DNA of 64,000 nucleotides from Eukaryota sp. TZLM1-RC (GCA_040285825.1 JAUPSS010000006.1:1178001-1242000), one strand, 5' to 3'. Numbered from the stretch's first letter, positions 1 to 10,852 are shown. Translations and numbers: made by a program. Notes: generated by a model not told the origin, from the letters alone.

Positions 1-30
1 TTTTAAAATCTTGTGAATAGAAGAAATCTC

Positions 31-765
31 TTAATTTATTGAATTTGCACACTTGATTAAATTAAATCATAACTAATGGGACGACTATCATTAAACCAAG
101 ATTTTCTCTACAAAATCTTGATTTGCTTGCTGTCTAGCTAAAGCTTCTCTAATTCGATTGAAAAACCGCGGTAATCTATTAATAATGGCAAATTGAATCC
201 GTGAACGGCCTAAAAAATATCAAATCTTTTCATTGTTTTTTCTTTCACCATTTTTTGGAAGTCATCCAAAAAAGTTTCTGCTTCAACTGATAATCTTCCA
301 TTTATCGAAAATGGGAAAGCAATAAAAACCAGCTGTGTATTTCTATCGATATTTGCATCTTCAATTTCTTTATCATATTTTCTATGTTTTTCTTTTGCTT
401 TAAAATCCAGAGCAGCCACAGGATTAAGTTTTCTTCTGTGAACCAAAGTATCGTTTGCAACATTACATGAGACAAAGTCAACAATAGCTTCAGAATTATC
501 AATCCAATCACAGTCTACATCACGTCTATCATCAGAACCAAAACTATTAAAAGAAAGTGTTTCTTTCAGCAGTAGGCTCTTTGATACACGAGATTCTTGC
601 AGTTCGTGCCACATTATAACCAGTGTCTCTAACAACATCATGTAATGAAGAACGATAAGCCATCAATGTCGAACAATTCAGAGCATGACGCTAAAAGAGC
701 TGTGGTGAATTCAAGCAAATAAATTTTTCTTTTGATAATTATTGATTAATGGGAATATTCAAATA
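31..765 (-). mobile_element. LINE family A fragment (3' end)
   Basis: This is a decayed 3' part of LINE family A. It matches the longer copy at 34535-36849 and shares its end, which on the minus strand reads through AATAAA and then stops matching. The open part at 210-641 encodes the nuclease end of the protein, with the VDF and EKHRKYD motifs. The stretch near 600-760 corresponds to the zinc motif region but has indels. It sits against a second, older LINE remnant. Confidence 0.8.
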
Positions 766-829
766 ATTACGGGTGTGCTGGATGAGAAGGATGGTGTGTT
801 TTGTTTGCATTGAAATCAGCTTATTGTGT

Positions 830-1430
830 ATAAACCAAGAATTGTGAACTTTTTTTAATTTCCAATTTATTATTTTCCAGAAACTAAACATAAAAATTGA
901 TATTCTAAATCTGGATAGCCAACAAGAATTGACTGGAAGTTTTTTCTTCAAAAAAGCGATCAAGAAATAATAAAGCAGAAAACAATAATGGGACAACACC
1001 TTTAAAATTGAAAATACAATTCTGTTCCCCCAAAACGTTTTATCAAACATTCTTCCTGTACATTGTTTTACAACATTGTTTTAACCAAATCATTCAAAAA
1101 AGATGAAGCAAGTGGTCCAAGCGTATCATGTAAGGAGAAAGTAAATGGACAGAGGACATGATGAGTGTGAGATTCAGCATTCAAAAAAACCAACTTTGCT
1201 GCATATTTATCCATTTTAGGATTTTCAGCAACAGACTGCGGATTCTTGTGTTTTGACTGAACTGATGATATGGAAGAATTGTTACACACATCAGTTTATC
1301 TCACATCAGTAATGATAGTGGTCCCATCAAGTCCTTCAAGCATTAAATCACCTCCGTTGCGACCAAAAGAATTCAAAGTATCTTCATCAACCAAACGAAA
1401 AAACGTGGTCAAAGTAGCAAAAAACCTCAC
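830..1430 (-). mobile_element. REL-type LINE remnant, family B-like
   Basis: Minus-strand frames at 739-1050 and 1068-1289 resemble the last ~150 residues of LINE family B. Motifs seen are a GGDLMLEG-like segment (nuclease RGD position), CPFTFSLHDTLG and FWGNRIVFSI. The frames are broken by several shifts. It is more diverged than the other copies and could be a fourth family. Confidence 0.55.
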
Positions 1431-1565
1431 GTGAAATATTTAAAGAATTTAAGATGTGAGTTTTTTTCCTGAAACCCAAAACAGTTTTTGTCTTTGAGCA
1501 ACAAATGTTCTGTAAATAATGAAGTTGTAAGCAATAAAAACGATTTGTGACTCTACATATCTATA

Positions 1566-1880
1566 ATGGGTGGGCATCCTGGTAGCTTCTTGTGTCTGGT
1601 TCACAGAGGTTTGCTCCTTGAACCGGGTGTTCTCCCATGTGGCCATTCGTTTTGCGACTCCTGCCTAGATGAGTGGTTAGTGCTGATCCAAACTTGTCCT
1701 TCCTGTAGAACTGCTGCTTCTCACGATATATCTAGAAACAATCAGCTAGAAGACCATATCAAGGATGTTCTTAAGCCAAATGTCATCCAGTCCGATGACC
1801 TGAAAAATTTGTCTCGTTTGAAACGCACTCCGAGCGCCACCATTCATGCCGCAGTAGTGAATCAGACAGATGTGATCTGA
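1566..1880 (+). CDS. RING-finger N-terminus of a RING-pseudokinase-LRR protein
   Basis: The frame opens at 1566 and encodes a RING-type zinc-binding module at about residues 10-45 (CLVH, then CGHSFCDSCL, then CPSC). The first ligand pair is C-x2-H rather than C-x2-C. This suggests a RING E3-type ubiquitin ligase module, or a degenerate one. The frame ends at a TGA at 1878-1880 but continues in the same frame into the kinase-like domain beyond it. The last residues before the TGA (DVI) and the first after it (KQPFF) look like strand beta-3 of a protein kinase with its lysine. I therefore read this as the first part of one 2.2-kb gene interrupted by a nonsense codon. Confidence 0.7.
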   Translation: MGGHPGSFLCLVHRGLLLEPGVLPCGHSFCDSCLDEWLVLIQTCPSCRTAASHDISRNNQLEDHIKDVLKPNVIQSDDLKNLSRLKRTPSATIHAAVVNQTDVI

Positions 1881-3743
1881 AAGCAGCCTTTTTTCTCCGA
1901 AGAGGACCTTGAACTTGTTCGAGAAGTTGTTGCTAAAGTTTATCAAGTATATCGGTTTCTCAACTCACCGTCTCACATGGTCAGTGTTTTAGGTGTTACT
2001 CTCGACCCCCCAGGTATTGTGGAAGAACGATTGTCTTGTTCTATCCAAGATTTTTTCAACCACAAGCGAGCTTTTAATACAACGGAAGCGTTTATCGTTG
2101 TCGAAGCAATATCTCTAGCTGTCTTGTGCTTCCATAAAGCAGGTTTTGTTCACCGTGATATTTATGCTGGAAACGTGTTACTCAAGCTCCGTGGTCAGGC
2201 TGTTGTCGCTGCAAAGTTGGGATATTTTTATGATTCCAGAGCAAGTGACGTTATTCTTACCCAAGCTGATCTTGGAACAGTTGCTTATGTGGCACCTGAA
2301 TTACTCCTTGGGGATTCTCCTGAAGCCAGTACTAAAGCGGACATTTTTTCTTTGGGCGTGTTGTTTTGGGGTGTTTTGGCCAATATTGATCCATCACAAG
2401 TTTTTTCGAACCCTGCCCATCTTCAAATTGGTAGAATTTCTTCTCAAGGTGTTGCTTTTGTTGATCTGGATTCGTTGCCCAATATATGGAAGCCTTTGAT
2501 TAAAGTTATGGTCAATCCTAAAGATGAAGATCGCCCGCAGATTGACGAGGTTGTTGACAAAGTGCGAAGCTTGAGAGTCGAAGCCCTACATCAATTTCAA
2601 CCTGCCAACACCACAATTGAATTTTTGCAGAAGCGAATTGCCGAGGTAGAATCAGCCAATCATCAAATCACAAACAACATGGAAAATCAAGCTGTCAGAA
2701 TTGCTGAATTGGAAAAAGACAAAGCTTCATTAGAACAATCATTGACAATTAGTAGTGATACTATTTCCACTCAATATGCTCAAATTGCCAGTCTTGAATC
2801 TGTTAAGTCTGAATTGGAAAAGAGGATTGTTGAATTGGAGTCAAGGATAAATAACGTCAATGTTGATGAACATCCCTCACCAAAGGAACGCATTATTCAA
2901 GTCATCAAATCACTTGTTGATTGGAATAATCTTAGCGATGATGATAAGGAGGATATTTGGGATGAGGATGTTAGCGATTTGAACCTTTTATCTCGCCCCA
3001 TTGGCCCTGAAGGCGCTATTGCACTTGCCCTTGCTCTTGAGACTCATCCATTTTTTCATAGTTTGAATCTTGATGGCTGCAACATTGGACCTGAAGGCGC
3101 TGTTGCATTTGCCCGTGTTCTCGAGACTCATCCATCTTTTGACAGTTTGAATCTTGATTCCAACAACATTCGATCTGAAGGTGCTAGTGCAGTCGCTCGT
3201 GCTCTCGAGACTAATTCCTCTCTTCTGTATTTGGATCTTCGGTGCAACAACATCGGCTCTGAAGGTGTTAGTGCTCTCGCCCGAGCTCTCGAAACTAATT
3301 CATCTCTTTCTGTTTTGAATCTTCACAGTAACAACATTGGCTTTGAAGGTGTTAGTGCTCTCGCCCGAGCTCTCGAAACTAATTCATCTCTTTCTGTTTT
3401 GAATCTTCACAGTAACAACATTGGCTTTGAAGGCGCTATTGCACTGGCCAGTTCTCTCGAGACAAATTCATCTCTTTCTGTTTTGTCTCTATTCGCCAAC
3501 AACATTGGCCCTGAAGGCACTATTGCACTTGCCCGTGCGCTCGAGACTAATTCGTCTCTGTCTCAATTGTATCTTGCCTGGAACAACATTGGCCCGGAAG
3601 GCGCTATAGCACTTGCCCGTGCGCTCGAGACTAACTCGGTTCTTTCGCATTTAGATCTTGGCTACAACAACATAGGCAATTCAGCCACATCCAAACTCAA
3701 ACAAATAGCATCTAAACGTCGTTTTGTCAGAGTTGTTTTTTGA
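1881..3743 (+). CDS. pseudokinase-coiled-coil-LRR protein (second part of the RING gene)
   Basis: It is in frame with the RING part; the first methionine after the TGA is at 1977. Up to about position 2570 it is a protein kinase fold: KQPFF just after the TGA (beta-3 lysine), HRDIYAGNVLL as catalytic loop, VAPELL as the APE motif. The DFG triplet is replaced by YFY, so the Mg-binding aspartate is missing and it is probably a pseudokinase. Next comes a ~90-residue heptad-rich coiled coil (2620-2860). The end is nine ~28-residue leucine-rich repeats of the ribonuclease-inhibitor type (NNIGxEGAxALARALETNSSL). Two neighbouring repeats are identical 84-bp units. The architecture suggests a scaffold or sensor. 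Function is inferred only; expression depends on how the TGA is handled. Confidence 0.75.
   Translation, partial: KQPFFSEEDLELVREVVAKVYQVYRFLNSPSHMVSVLGVTLDPPGIVEERLSCSIQDFFNHKRAFNTTEAFIVVEAISLAVLCFHKAGFVHRDIYAGNVLLKLRGQAVVAAKLGYFYDSRASDVILTQADLGTVAYVAPELLLGDSPEASTKADIFSLGVLFWGVLANIDPSQVFSNPAHLQIGRISSQGVAFVDLDSLPNIWKPLIKVMVNPKDEDRPQIDEVVDKVRSLRVEALHQFQPANTTIEFLQKRIAEVESANHQITNNMENQAVRIAELEKDKASLEQSLTISSDTISTQYAQIASLESVKSELEKRIVELESRINNVNVDEHPSPKERIIQVIKSLVDWNNLSDDDKEDIWDEDVSDLNLLSRPIGPEGAIALALALETHPFFHSLNLDGCNIGPEGAVAFARVLETHPSFDSLNLDSNNIRSEGASAVARALETNSSLLYLDLRCNNIGSEGVSALARALETNSSLSVLNLHSNNIGFEGVSALARALETNSSLSVLNLHSNNIGFEGAIALASSLETNSSLSVLSLFANNIGPEGTIALARALETNSSLSQLYLAWNNIGPEGAIALARALETNSVLSHLDLGYNNIGNSATSKLKQIASKRRFVRVVF
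3261..3428 (+). repeat. two identical 84-bp LRR units
   Basis: Positions 3261-3344 and 3345-3428 are the same 84 bases, one LRR each. Flanking LRR units differ at many positions, so this looks like a recent internal duplication. Confidence 0.85.
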
Positions 3744-3849
3744 TAAACACATTTTTAATTCCATTTCAGAGTTCTATAACAAGCGAGGTGGTAACCAAGT
3801 GAATGGCAGAGAGTGATCTGTTCTTCAATATTGAATTTCTATCAACCTC

Positions 3850-4560
3850 TCACTACCATCCATCATTATCTCGTTGCAATGGTTTAATAATATCTGCGTT
3901 GAATCGAGCAAAAGGACGATCTTCCAAAGAAAACCAGATGATTCAATGATTTTTTAGGCATATGTGCCGTCTTTTGACATGCTGGGCATCTCTTAATATG
4001 ATTAATCATGTCTTTGCGCATGTCGGGCCAAAAGTAAGCACTATTGAGTAATTCCTTTACACTAATCGTCACACTAGGATGGTCAACATTTGCATGTCCA
4101 TGGATAATAGTTCAAGTCTGCTTCTTTCGACTATCTGGGATAACAATCTTCCCACGATTGATACAATTTTGGTAAATTGTTAATTTCCTCGAAATTAAAT
4201 AATTTTTCTACACTGCCACCAGGGAAAATTAGTAAAGAAAATAATCTGCTAAAGAATGCAATAGCTACAAATTTTCTATTAATTAGCGGTGTCATAGGAT
4301 CTTTTGGTGGGTTAACATCTTGCCATATTACTCAACCTACAGCCACATCAGCACTTATTAAAATATGCTTGTCTTCTGAGGATAATTCTAGAGGGATGTT
4401 TGCCTTAATAAGATTAATGATCTTACCAAAGGCCTTGGTCAACTCAAGATCAAGATCAAGGAAGGCTAGAGAAATCGAAGTTTTGACTCAACAGGTGATA
4501 GATGATAACAGCGGATAAACTGTTCTTGTCTCCAGTCCTTATCCAAAAGGCATTGTAATC
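3850..4560 (-). mobile_element. Ty3/gypsy pol remnant (RNase H and integrase zinc region)
   Basis: On the minus strand, 4200-4500 reads like the reverse transcriptase/RNase H connection of the gypsy element at 19.7-27.0 kb (LISAD, AVGWVIWQ, FFSRL). Positions 3884-4072 match its integrase H2C2 zinc region (AYFWPDMRKDM, CPACQKTA). Frames are broken and no LTRs are visible, so it is an old fragment of a related element. Confidence 0.65.
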
Positions 4561-5540
4561 AACAAAGGATTCAGTGAGTTGGTAAAAATTATTTCCTTTA
4601 TTCTTAATGAATACCATAATTTTTTTCCCAAATCAGCATTGTAACTGATTTTGTATATGTTTGAATTTATTGATTGTTTCATATTAAATAACATTATATT
4701 GATAAATTCAATTTTTAGATAAAAAATTCAAAGTATACAATTGAATGTTGACAATTCAATAAAACCATTGCAGTTGGTCTAAGAGTATTGTTTTTGATAC
4801 AATTTACTGAGGCTCATATAAAATTCCTTATCCGTACATTGACCAATGGTTGTTTATTACAATCATTGGTCAAATCAGCACAGTCGATTTTTGCGACCAT
4901 ATGTATAACAATTGTGGCGTCAAAATAGTTTGGGTGGTATGAAGACCTGGATTGGTATATGATGCGTGTTCAATGATTCGGCCAAGGATGAATTTATGTG
5001 TCAATATTGTATTGACACTTACTACGTAAATGCTCATGATTGCGTTTTTCATTGATATTGTATTTACTTGAATTGATGTCAAAAATCAAAAATATTGCAT
5101 TTTTGAAATGACAATTTAAATAATAATAGTTCAATGTTATTGTTAATGCGTCTCATATGATTATAAGGAAAAGCATAGGGTGTGTTGTATTTAATTCGTA
5201 TATTTATGATTAACAGATAGGCTTGGCTGCATTGGCTTATTATTACCTGTCAAACGAGGGTTTCAATCATGGGTAAGGTGAGTAGTCAGATATGTGTTTA
5301 CTAGAAACAATGATCACATTTCAAAATTAACTGTTGAATTAATTCCTTAAAGATTTTTGATTAATTTGTTTTCAATGGTGAATTCAAGAAGCTGATTTAA
5401 TGTCTATGTTTTGAACTTTGATTGATTGAATAGACTTTTAATTTTGAACAGTTTAAATTCTGATGTTCCAAGCAGTCAAATGAAGTCAACCAGAAGGTTA
5501 CCAATTTAACTAACTTAACATGACCATCTCTGTATTGTTC
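4561..5540. other. non-coding stretch with one inverted-repeat arm
   Basis: No gene recognised. It is AT-rich and contains the left arm of the 4739-7240 inverted repeat. Short open frames here lack any family resemblance. Confidence 0.5.
4739..4876 (+). repeat. left arm of a ~140-bp inverted repeat
   Basis: The sequence is matched in reverse complement by 7101-7240 with moderate divergence. Both arms read as a similar peptide containing FTEAH(I/M)KFL, so they could be relics of one coding exon or terminal repeats of a DNA transposon. Confidence 0.7.
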
Positions 5541-6138
5541 AAAATTGATAACTTATCGTTCTTCATTACATGATGCTGTTAGAGACACTGTTTCAATATG
5601 GCACAAACTGCAAGAATCTCGTGTATCAAAGAGCCTCTGCTGAAGGAAACACGGTCATTGAATAACTTTGGTTCTGATGATAGAGGTGATGTATACTGTG
5701 ATTGGATTGAGAACTCCGAGGCTGTTGTTGACTTTGTCTCCTGTAATGTTGCAATTGACACTTCGGTTCAAAGAAGAAAACTTAATCCTGTAAGTGCACT
5801 TGAATTTAAAGCTAAAGAAAAACATAGAAAATATGACCGATATCGAAGAAACTAGTGCTGATAAAAATAGAACACTTTTTTATTGTTTTCCTATTTTCGA
5901 TAAACGAAGACTTTCATCAGAAGCAAGAACTTTTTTGAATGATTTCCAAAAATGGTTCAAGAAAAAACAATGAAAAGATTTGATGCAATTAATAGATTAC
6001 CTCGGTTTTTCAATCGAATTAGAGAAGCTTTAGCTAGACATCAAGCAAATCAAGATGTTGTAGAGGAAATCTTGGTTCAATGAATTGCGTCCCATTTGTT
6101 ATGAGTTAATTTAATTAAGTGTGCATGTTCAATACATT
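5541..6138 (+). mobile_element. LINE family A 3' fragment
   Basis: It is 5'-truncated at the conserved YRSSLH(N/D)AVRD motif and contains the nuclease segment (DDRGDVYCDW, VDFVSCNV) before the family A 3' end. A one-base deletion near 5598 and others break the frame. It lies between the arms of the 4739-7240 inverted repeat. Confidence 0.8.
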
Positions 6139-6533
6139 GAAAACATCATTATAATCAGTTGATAGACCAATATCTGATCAACTTCTTGATGATTGAGATT
6201 GTAACACCCACAATGAAAAGCAAGATTGGTCTGTCTTTGGCTTGTCTTCAACTCGCTCAATGTTTTTTCGAACCCATAATTTGAGTTCCACAGTCATCAT
6301 AATCACATACAATCTGATAGTAGATTCCTCACAAGTTATCAATCCAATTGACAGACAATGGTTGAGAAATCAAGGAATTTTAAATAGTAAATAATGATGT
6401 TGCAGTTCTTTTAGTGTGAATAATGCATTCATACAAGCAACAAAAATGAATGAATTGTTTCTAAAATTCAATACAACTACTTGTTTATGGATTTATTGTC
6501 ATCAGCTTGCATGATTTAATGAAGCAAAGCCTA

Positions 6534-6615
6534 GATAACACGTAAGCATAACAAGTAATGTCCTTTTAACCAATTTCTCTCACCATTCCTCATCTTCTTC
6601 ATCCAATGTCTCACC
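6534..6615 (+). repeat. orphan copy of the TRIM-gene 5' flank
   Basis: It matches the promoter/5' leader found directly upstream of the RING/B-box genes starting at 52503 (plus) and 32773 (minus), up to and including the first few codons. The coding sequence that should follow is absent. The rest of 6139-7100 holds nothing I recognise. Confidence 0.7.
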
Positions 6616-7100
6616 TGATGGGAGGCACTGATTGTAGAGGACAGATAGACTTTCTAAAACACAAATATCACCACCCTCCCCATCTTGACAAACCCACCTA
6701 ACACAATATAGAACACATTTTCCAAAACAATAAAATTGTAAATGAATAACACCTTGCAGTCTCGCTCTCCAAGATTACACTGTTGGAAGAACTGTCTCAC
6801 TATTATATCATTATTCATACAGAAAAGTGTTTAATTTTATGCCGACTCTGACCACTTCATTGGCTTCAATTGATTATTGACTATTTTTAGAATATATCTA
6901 ACGTAAACAAGAAATTTTTTGAATTTAAGTTGAATAAAACAAAAGAACAATATTTATTTATCATTTTATAAGTTTACAAAACATTGCTTGATTACACTTC
7001 AAATGTAATTAAAACATTGATTGCAAGGTAATTTTGTACCACTAATACGACTTTAACATCACAATTGTTATATTAATTGTCCCAAAATGGACTTTAAAGA

Positions 7101-7240
7101 TTTGACCAATGATTGTGATAAACAACCATCGGTCAATATACGAAACTAGGAACTTCATATGAGCCTCAGTAAATCGTATAAAAAACGATACTCTTACACT
7201 TACAGCAATGGTTATATTAGTTTGCAACATTCAATTGTTG
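7101..7240 (-). repeat. right arm of the ~140-bp inverted repeat
   Basis: Reverse complement partner of 4739-4876. The enclosed 2.2 kb contains a LINE A fragment and an orphan TRIM 5' flank but no recognisable transposase. Confidence 0.7.
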
Positions 7241-7444
7241 GCTTTCTTTCTTTTGAAATTTATAAATCCAATATTTTCAATTTGATGTTAAAACTTTAAT
7301 TAACTCCATTGATTCAAACAAATACAAAAACAATTGAAAAAATTAACTTAAAACAAGAATAAAAATAAAATAAAAGAAATTAACATTCCAAAAACGAAAA
7401 TAAAAGTAAAACCTCAAAACAAAACACATTGAAAAAAACCAATG

Positions 7445-10400
7445 CTATATCTGATTCGGCTTAAACGTTAACAAATCTCCAATAAAACTATAACTATCAT
7501 TCAAATGCGTGACAATCAATGCCATCAAAGGTTCATATTTGTGTCTAATGCAAGGTCCTCTGAGCAGATTCTTTACCAGTCTTATAGCTGAAAACGTTCG
7601 TTGATCCAGATTGCGACTAGTGGCAATATCTTTTAGCAAAGAAGCACAGTAATTAGATAATCGCTCACATTCAACTGAGTGTTGGTCGTCTGAATCCTTA
7701 CAAACCAACCCTAGCAGCAAGTCAAGGCACTCTTGCTTCAACAACTTGTACACAAGCTTTTGTGCCCTAGGATAGACCCTAGCTTTTCTCAGTGGATTCA
7801 TTTTGTTTGTGGCGGCAGTCAAGCAGATGGAAACATATTCTAATATTTCTTGATCTAATGTTAATAAAAGTGTTAGGAGGGCCTGCTCTGAAAAAGGAAC
7901 CCCATTCTTGTTCATGAATTCACGTAAAGGAGAGAGATCTTGGCAGTGGATTAAATCATTCAAATCAAGGCCAGCTACGAATGAATGTGATGGCATGAAC
8001 TTGTTGCGATAAAAACCCGTAAGATCAAAGGGACCATCATCCTTTGTCTGAGAGGAAAGCATAATCTCAATGTGATAAGGATCAGTACTAGAAAACTTTG
8101 TCTTTAAAGTGAAAGATTCAACAAGAGAATCAAAGTAGATCAAACATCCGGGTAAGAGAAAACAGACAAAAAGCATACTTAACAATGTTCCTCTAGCAAG
8201 CAGTGATCCGACAGTTTTGGTAGAATCTTGACTGGAAATGAAGGCGACGCTGAGACCAGCAGACATTAAAATGACACCAGAAGTTACAATGGTAGGAAAT
8301 GAATCTCTAACGGCAATTTTGAGAGCGCTCTTCTTGGTCCAATCTTTTCTATAATCGAGGTAGGAGGAAGTTAATAGGATAGCATAGTCAACGGCACTTC
8401 CCATTTGTATAGCAATCACAACCAAGTAGGATAAAAAGAAAATAGATTCGCCTTGTACAAAGGAAATGCTCATGGACGCCCAAATGGCTCCTTGAATGAC
8501 AACGATGAGTAGGATAGGAACTACAAGCGACATAAAAGCCAGCATGACTAAAATGACAATTGAAACAACTGTAATAATGTTGATTTTGTAGAGATCATTC
8601 ATGAAGGATTTCTCAGTATCATAGGTGGACACTATTAAGCCAGCAACAAAAGTTTCTGCACCAAATTGGGTTTGGCTAGAATTTCGAAGAAATTCGACAG
8701 TGGCAAAGGTGTCATCTCCTTCATGCTCAACATCCAAGTTAAGAATTATTCTTTGTGTGGAAATTCCTCGAAGGTTAATCTTAGCCAGCTCCAATTGATC
8801 CAAAACTTCATCCATCACTTCATGGTCCTCTTCCGACATAAAGTCCTTCACAAACTTGTTGGTGTTACGTTTTTTATCCAAGAAATGTACCAGTTCCCGT
8901 GCAGGAACTGGAACAGAAACTACCTTATCATTTTCAGCAAAGTACGCAGCATAAACTAATATGGCCAGATCTTCTTCTATTTCAGTGACTGTTGCAAACT
9001 CCGTGAATGTAAGCTTATTATCAGCATCTTCAACCAAATCCATCATATCAGCAAACTGTTGTGCCTGAATTTCGTTGAAAGGTAAATGCCCCTGCTCGTC
9101 CAAGCTTTGCATGTAAAATAATAGATCAGAAAACTTAATCAATGATGCCGGGTTGAAACTACCATCAAAAATAGCCTGAGTAACCTCTCTGACTTGTTCT
9201 TCATATGTTGCATTCCAATCGAAATTTTCGGTAAAATAGGAATAGTAAATGACAGTCATCATTGGCTCAGGCATTCCCAACAATTCGGCACTTTCTTCAA
9301 TTGTCAACATGTTATCTAAATTTTTAAAAATCAAATGGATTTGTTGTAATTGTTCTTTTTCCGATGGGTCCATGAGATCAGCAATTTCTGGTTCCTTCGT
9401 CGCTTCATATACAAAATGAATGGCATCAGCCAGTATAATTTCATCTGGATCCTGGTATCCTTTTTCTAAATAGTAATAGGCAAATAGAAGATTTGCAGTC
9501 TCCTTGGTCATGTCGCTTTGTTTTGGTAAATCTTTAGGCACAAGTGGCTGATATACAGTATTGGAAAGGGCTAGATACGATGACAGTACTGGAGAATCAC
9601 CAATGTGAAAACCTTCAACAATGTCAATAAACTCCTGCTCATCACTGTAAGTAGAATTAATTCCTTCCTTCTCATACAGCACCATGACCACCTGAGATGC
9701 ACCAAATTCACTCTCAATGCGGTCTCTTTCATCGCTATGAGGAACATCAGTAAAGAGATAGGTGTTGTGTGTTTGAATAAAAAAAGTAATTGCAACAATG
9801 GCGGCTGTCAAGAAGAACAACATTTTGGATCGCTTAATGGAATAATTAGCAAAGGTCTGGCCAGTGAGACTTGTTGCCTTTTTCTTTGTTCGTTCACAAA
9901 GAGTGTGCAACATCACTAAAAGTCCAGACATTATGAAAAACACGGAAACCAATGAAAAGAAAATTCCCTTTGCTAGGACCACCCCAATATCCCTTCCCAT
10001 TCTGTATTCCATAAAAGTCAATGCCATCATTCCAGCAATGGTAGTCAAACTAGAAGAACTGATGGGAATGATTGAGGCAGCAAGGGCATCAATCATCGCT
10101 TTCTCACTTGAGGCTTGCTTATCCAACTCTTGGCGGTAGCGGTTGAGCAGAATGATAGAGTAGTCCATAGACAAACCTAGTTGGAGGACGCTTGAGATTG
10201 AGTTTGTAATGTATGAAATGTTTTCAAAAATAACATTTGTTCCGTTGTTTAGTGCAATAGCGACCAAGACAACGATGCCAAAGATCAAGGGGTGCAGGTA
10301 AGATGTGGACATGATGGTCAAAACTAGTACAAGGATCGCCGTTGATGAACCCACAATAAGAGTCATTTCCTGCGTGAGATTAGACTTTGTGTTGTAATTG

Positions 10401-10852
10401 TCCACAGCTGCTCCACTCATTGAAACAGTGTGGTCAGAAAGAGAGTCACGGATGGATTTAATGGTGGTCTCTGCTTCTAGACTGTAGTCGTCGTGTGAGA
10501 GCGTCACTTGGAAGAGAGCATTTCTCCTTGAATAGTGACTCTCATCATTGACATTGAAAGAAACAAAATCCACTCCCGTTATGTCTTCTAATATAGAATG
10601 TATGTCATTTGCAGTGTTTTTGTTTACATTAGAAACCATGACAGAAATGGCCCCTCCTGTGTCAAACTCTTCTTCTACAAGATTTAAAGCGATGTATGTC
10701 TCACTGTCAGGGGGAAGATAGCTGGAACCATCATAGTTGATTTCTACTTGGGAGGACAATCTTAGAGAAGCAGCTGTAAGTACAAGAAAAAGAACAAAGA
10801 TGGGGCCTCGCCTGAAAACAATAAAGCAAGCAAGCCTATATATAAGTGTCAT
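7445..10852 (-). CDS. MMPL/RND-family membrane transporter
   Basis: This is an intact frame of 1135 residues. The layout is the duplicated RND fold: a first membrane helix (about 8-30), an exterior loop (31-160), five helices (165-330), a sixth (about 338-358), a second large loop (360-740) and a second helical block (about 750-930). The signature GLSMDYSIILLNRYR (about 226-240) and its second-half echo MGSAVDYAILL are typical of bacterial MMPL proteins, with the aspartate of the proton relay. Such proteins export lipids or hydrophobic compounds by proton antiport; the substrate here is unknown. The last ~190 residues form a soluble, helical, cysteine-containing tail not usual for MMPL proteins. 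The bacterial flavour suggests possible lateral transfer, which needs a tree. Confidence 0.85.
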   Translation of the reverse strand: MTLIYRLACFIVFRRGPIFVLFLVLTAASLRLSSQVEINYDGSSYLPPDSETYIALNLVEEEFDTGGAISVMVSNVNKNTANDIHSILEDITGVDFVSFNVNDESHYSRRNALFQVTLSHDDYSLEAETTIKSIRDSLSDHTVSMSGAAVDNYNTKSNLTQEMTLIVGSSTAILVLVLTIMSTSYLHPLIFGIVVLVAIALNNGTNVIFENISYITNSISSVLQLGLSMDYSIILLNRYRQELDKQASSEKAMIDALAASIIPISSSSLTTIAGMMALTFMEYRMGRDIGVVLAKGIFFSLVSVFFIMSGLLVMLHTLCERTKKKATSLTGQTFANYSIKRSKMLFFLTAAIVAITFFIQTHNTYLFTDVPHSDERDRIESEFGASQVVMVLYEKEGINSTYSDEQEFIDIVEGFHIGDSPVLSSYLALSNTVYQPLVPKDLPKQSDMTKETANLLFAYYYLEKGYQDPDEIILADAIHFVYEATKEPEIADLMDPSEKEQLQQIHLIFKNLDNMLTIEESAELLGMPEPMMTVIYYSYFTENFDWNATYEEQVREVTQAIFDGSFNPASLIKFSDLLFYMQSLDEQGHLPFNEIQAQQFADMMDLVEDADNKLTFTEFATVTEIEEDLAILVYAAYFAENDKVVSVPVPARELVHFLDKKRNTNKFVKDFMSEEDHEVMDEVLDQLELAKINLRGISTQRIILNLDVEHEGDDTFATVEFLRNSSQTQFGAETFVAGLIVSTYDTEKSFMNDLYKINIITVVSIVILVMLAFMSLVVPILLIVVIQGAIWASMSISFVQGESIFFLSYLVVIAIQMGSAVDYAILLTSSYLDYRKDWTKKSALKIAVRDSFPTIVTSGVILMSAGLSVAFISSQDSTKTVGSLLARGTLLSMLFVCFLLPGCLIYFDSLVESFTLKTKFSSTDPYHIEIMLSSQTKDDGPFDLTGFYRNKFMPSHSFVAGLDLNDLIHCQDLSPLREFMNKNGVPFSEQALLTLLLTLDQEILEYVSICLTAATNKMNPLRKARVYPRAQKLVYKLLKQECLDLLLGLVCKDSDDQHSVECERLSNYCASLLKDIATSRNLDQRTFSAIRLVKNLLRGPCIRHKYEPLMALIVTHLNDSYSFIGDLLTFKPNQI

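Noticed and set aside
1878-1880. TGA reassigned to an amino acid in this genome
   Set aside because: TGA is the terminator of recognisable genes here (for example the HDAC and the LRR protein), so reassignment is unlikely.
3884-4072. An independent small zinc-finger gene
   Set aside because: The H...CPACQK pattern is the gypsy integrase zinc region and the surrounding sequence is decayed pol.
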